The position numbers and the translations under genes are program-made. From NCBI GenBank assembly GCA_937127195.1, contig CAKZLT010000188.1, forward strand, positions 1-5,509: a DNA stretch of 5,509 bases. The letters are read 5' to 3'. This document shows, in pieces, positions 4,674 to 5,509 of this stretch. The number at the start of each line of letters is the position of its first letter. Within the stretch, counting starts at the first letter, position 1. Source of the stretch: an uncultured Saprospiraceae bacterium. GTDB taxonomy: Bacteria > Bacteroidota > Bacteroidia > Chitinophagales > Saprospiraceae. Under the pieces are notes generated by a model, which ran no database searches, was not told the origin of the DNA, and was given only the letters and a program-made list of their open reading frames with translations.

Positions 4674-5509
4674 ATGCTTTTTAATTCTTATATATTTTTA
4701 ATGTTCTTGGCGATAGTCATTCCAATTTTTTTAAAAATCCCGAAGCATTGGAAAAAGCCATTTCTTCTAATAGTTAGTTATGTCTTCTATGGTTTTTGGG
4801 ACTGGAGATTTTGTGTTTTGTTACTTTTTTCTACAACATTAGATTTCTTTTTAGGCAAAAAAATAGCAGCATCCGAAAACATAAAAGAGCGAAAAACCTT
4901 CCTGACGTTTAGTTTAGTAGGAAATTTGGGGATTTTAATGTTTTTTAAATATTTTAATTTTTTTGTAGATTCTTTCCAAAATTTAGGGAAAACGCTAGGG
5001 TATGAGCTAGATGATTTTCATTTGAATATTATTTTACCCGTTGGTGTTTCTTTTTATACCTTTCAAACACTTTCTTATACAATAGATATTTTTAGAAAAA
5101 AACTAGAACCAACGCAATCTTTTTTGGACTTTGCTTTGTTTGTTTCATTTTTTCCACAATTGGTAGCTGGTCCAATCGAACGCGCTCGAAATCTTTTACC
5201 TCAAATAGCAGAAATCAATTTACCAACGAAGTTACAAATCAAAGAAGGCTTGATGTATATTACATTTGGTCTTTTTATGAAAATGATAATCGGGGACAAT
5301 GCAGGAGCAATTGTCGATATGGTTTTTGCTAACCCTAGCAATTATTCTTCAACAGAATTATTAATAGCTCCTGTGGTTTTTTTAGTGCAAGTTTATGGTG
5401 ATTTTGGCGGATATAGCTTAGTAGCGCGAGGGGTAGCAAAACTATTGGGCGTAGAGTTGATGGTGAATTTTAAACAGCCATTTTTAACAACAAATTATAC
5501 AGACTTTTG
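4674..5509 (+). CDS. MBOAT-family membrane O-acyltransferase, N-terminal part (cut at window edge)
   Basis: An integral inner-membrane acyltransferase of the AlgI/DltB-like MBOAT family. These enzymes pass acyl, usually acetyl, groups across the membrane to exported polysaccharides or other envelope polymers. The 278 visible residues start MLFNSYIFLMFLAIVIP, the usual family start. An in-frame TAA at 4659-4661 excludes a longer form. Several hydrophobic segments are visible (about 5-20, 28-58, 74-98, 118-135, 150-165, 195-210, 228-250). Family motifs include LPVGVSFYTFQTLSYTIDIF (from 121), LVAGPIERARNLLPQ (from 163) and YGDFGGYSLVARG (from 241). The final NYTDF plus TG leads into what should be the TDFWRRWH segment carrying the invariant histidine, so the catalytic part lies past base 5509. 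AlgI-type genes often precede a gene for an SGNH/DltD-like partner, which would be downstream and unseen. The acceptor polymer cannot be named. Confidence 0.92.
   Translation, partial: MLFNSYIFLMFLAIVIPIFLKIPKHWKKPFLLIVSYVFYGFWDWRFCVLLLFSTTLDFFLGKKIAASENIKERKTFLTFSLVGNLGILMFFKYFNFFVDSFQNLGKTLGYELDDFHLNIILPVGVSFYTFQTLSYTIDIFRKKLEPTQSFLDFALFVSFFPQLVAGPIERARNLLPQIAEINLPTKLQIKEGLMYITFGLFMKMIIGDNAGAIVDMVFANPSNYSSTELLIAPVVFLVQVYGDFGGYSLVARGVAKLLGVELMVNFKQPFLTTNYTDF

Overview
The window is AT-rich DNA from a member of the Bacteroidota, most likely a Flavobacteriaceae (Flavobacterium-like) bacterium. Four things support this. Exact matches to the Bacteroidota -7 promoter element TAnnTTTG lie in front of several genes. 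Start codons lack clear Shine-Dalgarno sequences. A gene for the small 30S protein THX is present. The RimO, GlmM and MBOAT proteins have the sequence style seen in flavobacteria.

Layout. (1) Positions 1-492, minus strand: the N-terminal 164 codons of rimO, a radical-SAM methylthiotransferase acting on ribosomal protein S12, cut by the window edge. (2) Positions 493-731: a spacer holding the rimO promoter and a small array of about 46-bp ACAAAG-type repeats, ending in an inverted copy. (3) Positions 732-1796, minus strand: a complete metallo-beta-lactamase-fold hydrolase of the NAPE-PLD type. (4) Positions 1797-2006: a divergent spacer with the promoter for the next unit. (5) Positions 2007-2135, plus strand: a 42-codon gene for 30S ribosomal protein THX, short enough to be missed by gene callers. 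(6) Positions 2178-3563, plus strand: a phosphohexomutase usually annotated glmM, starting with TTG. (7) Positions 3564-3723: a convergent spacer with two strong intrinsic-terminator hairpins. (8) Positions 3724-4203, minus strand: a small exported protein of unknown function. (9) Positions 4204-4673: a 470-bp, very AT-rich spacer with promoters at both ends. (10) Positions 4674-5509, plus strand: the first 278 codons of an MBOAT-family membrane O-acyltransferase, cut by the window edge just before the expected catalytic histidine region.

Most of this is housekeeping. Two genes concern the ribosome (rimO, THX), one makes a cell-envelope sugar precursor (glmM), and one probably O-acylates an exported polymer (MBOAT). 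THX and glmM are 42 bp apart on the same strand and may be co-transcribed. I see no defence system, prophage, CRISPR array or obvious new multi-gene system. The points worth a second look are the repeat array against the rimO promoter, two conserved genes forced to use TTG starts, the non-canonical sugar-binding loop in the glmM product, and the unidentified exported protein.
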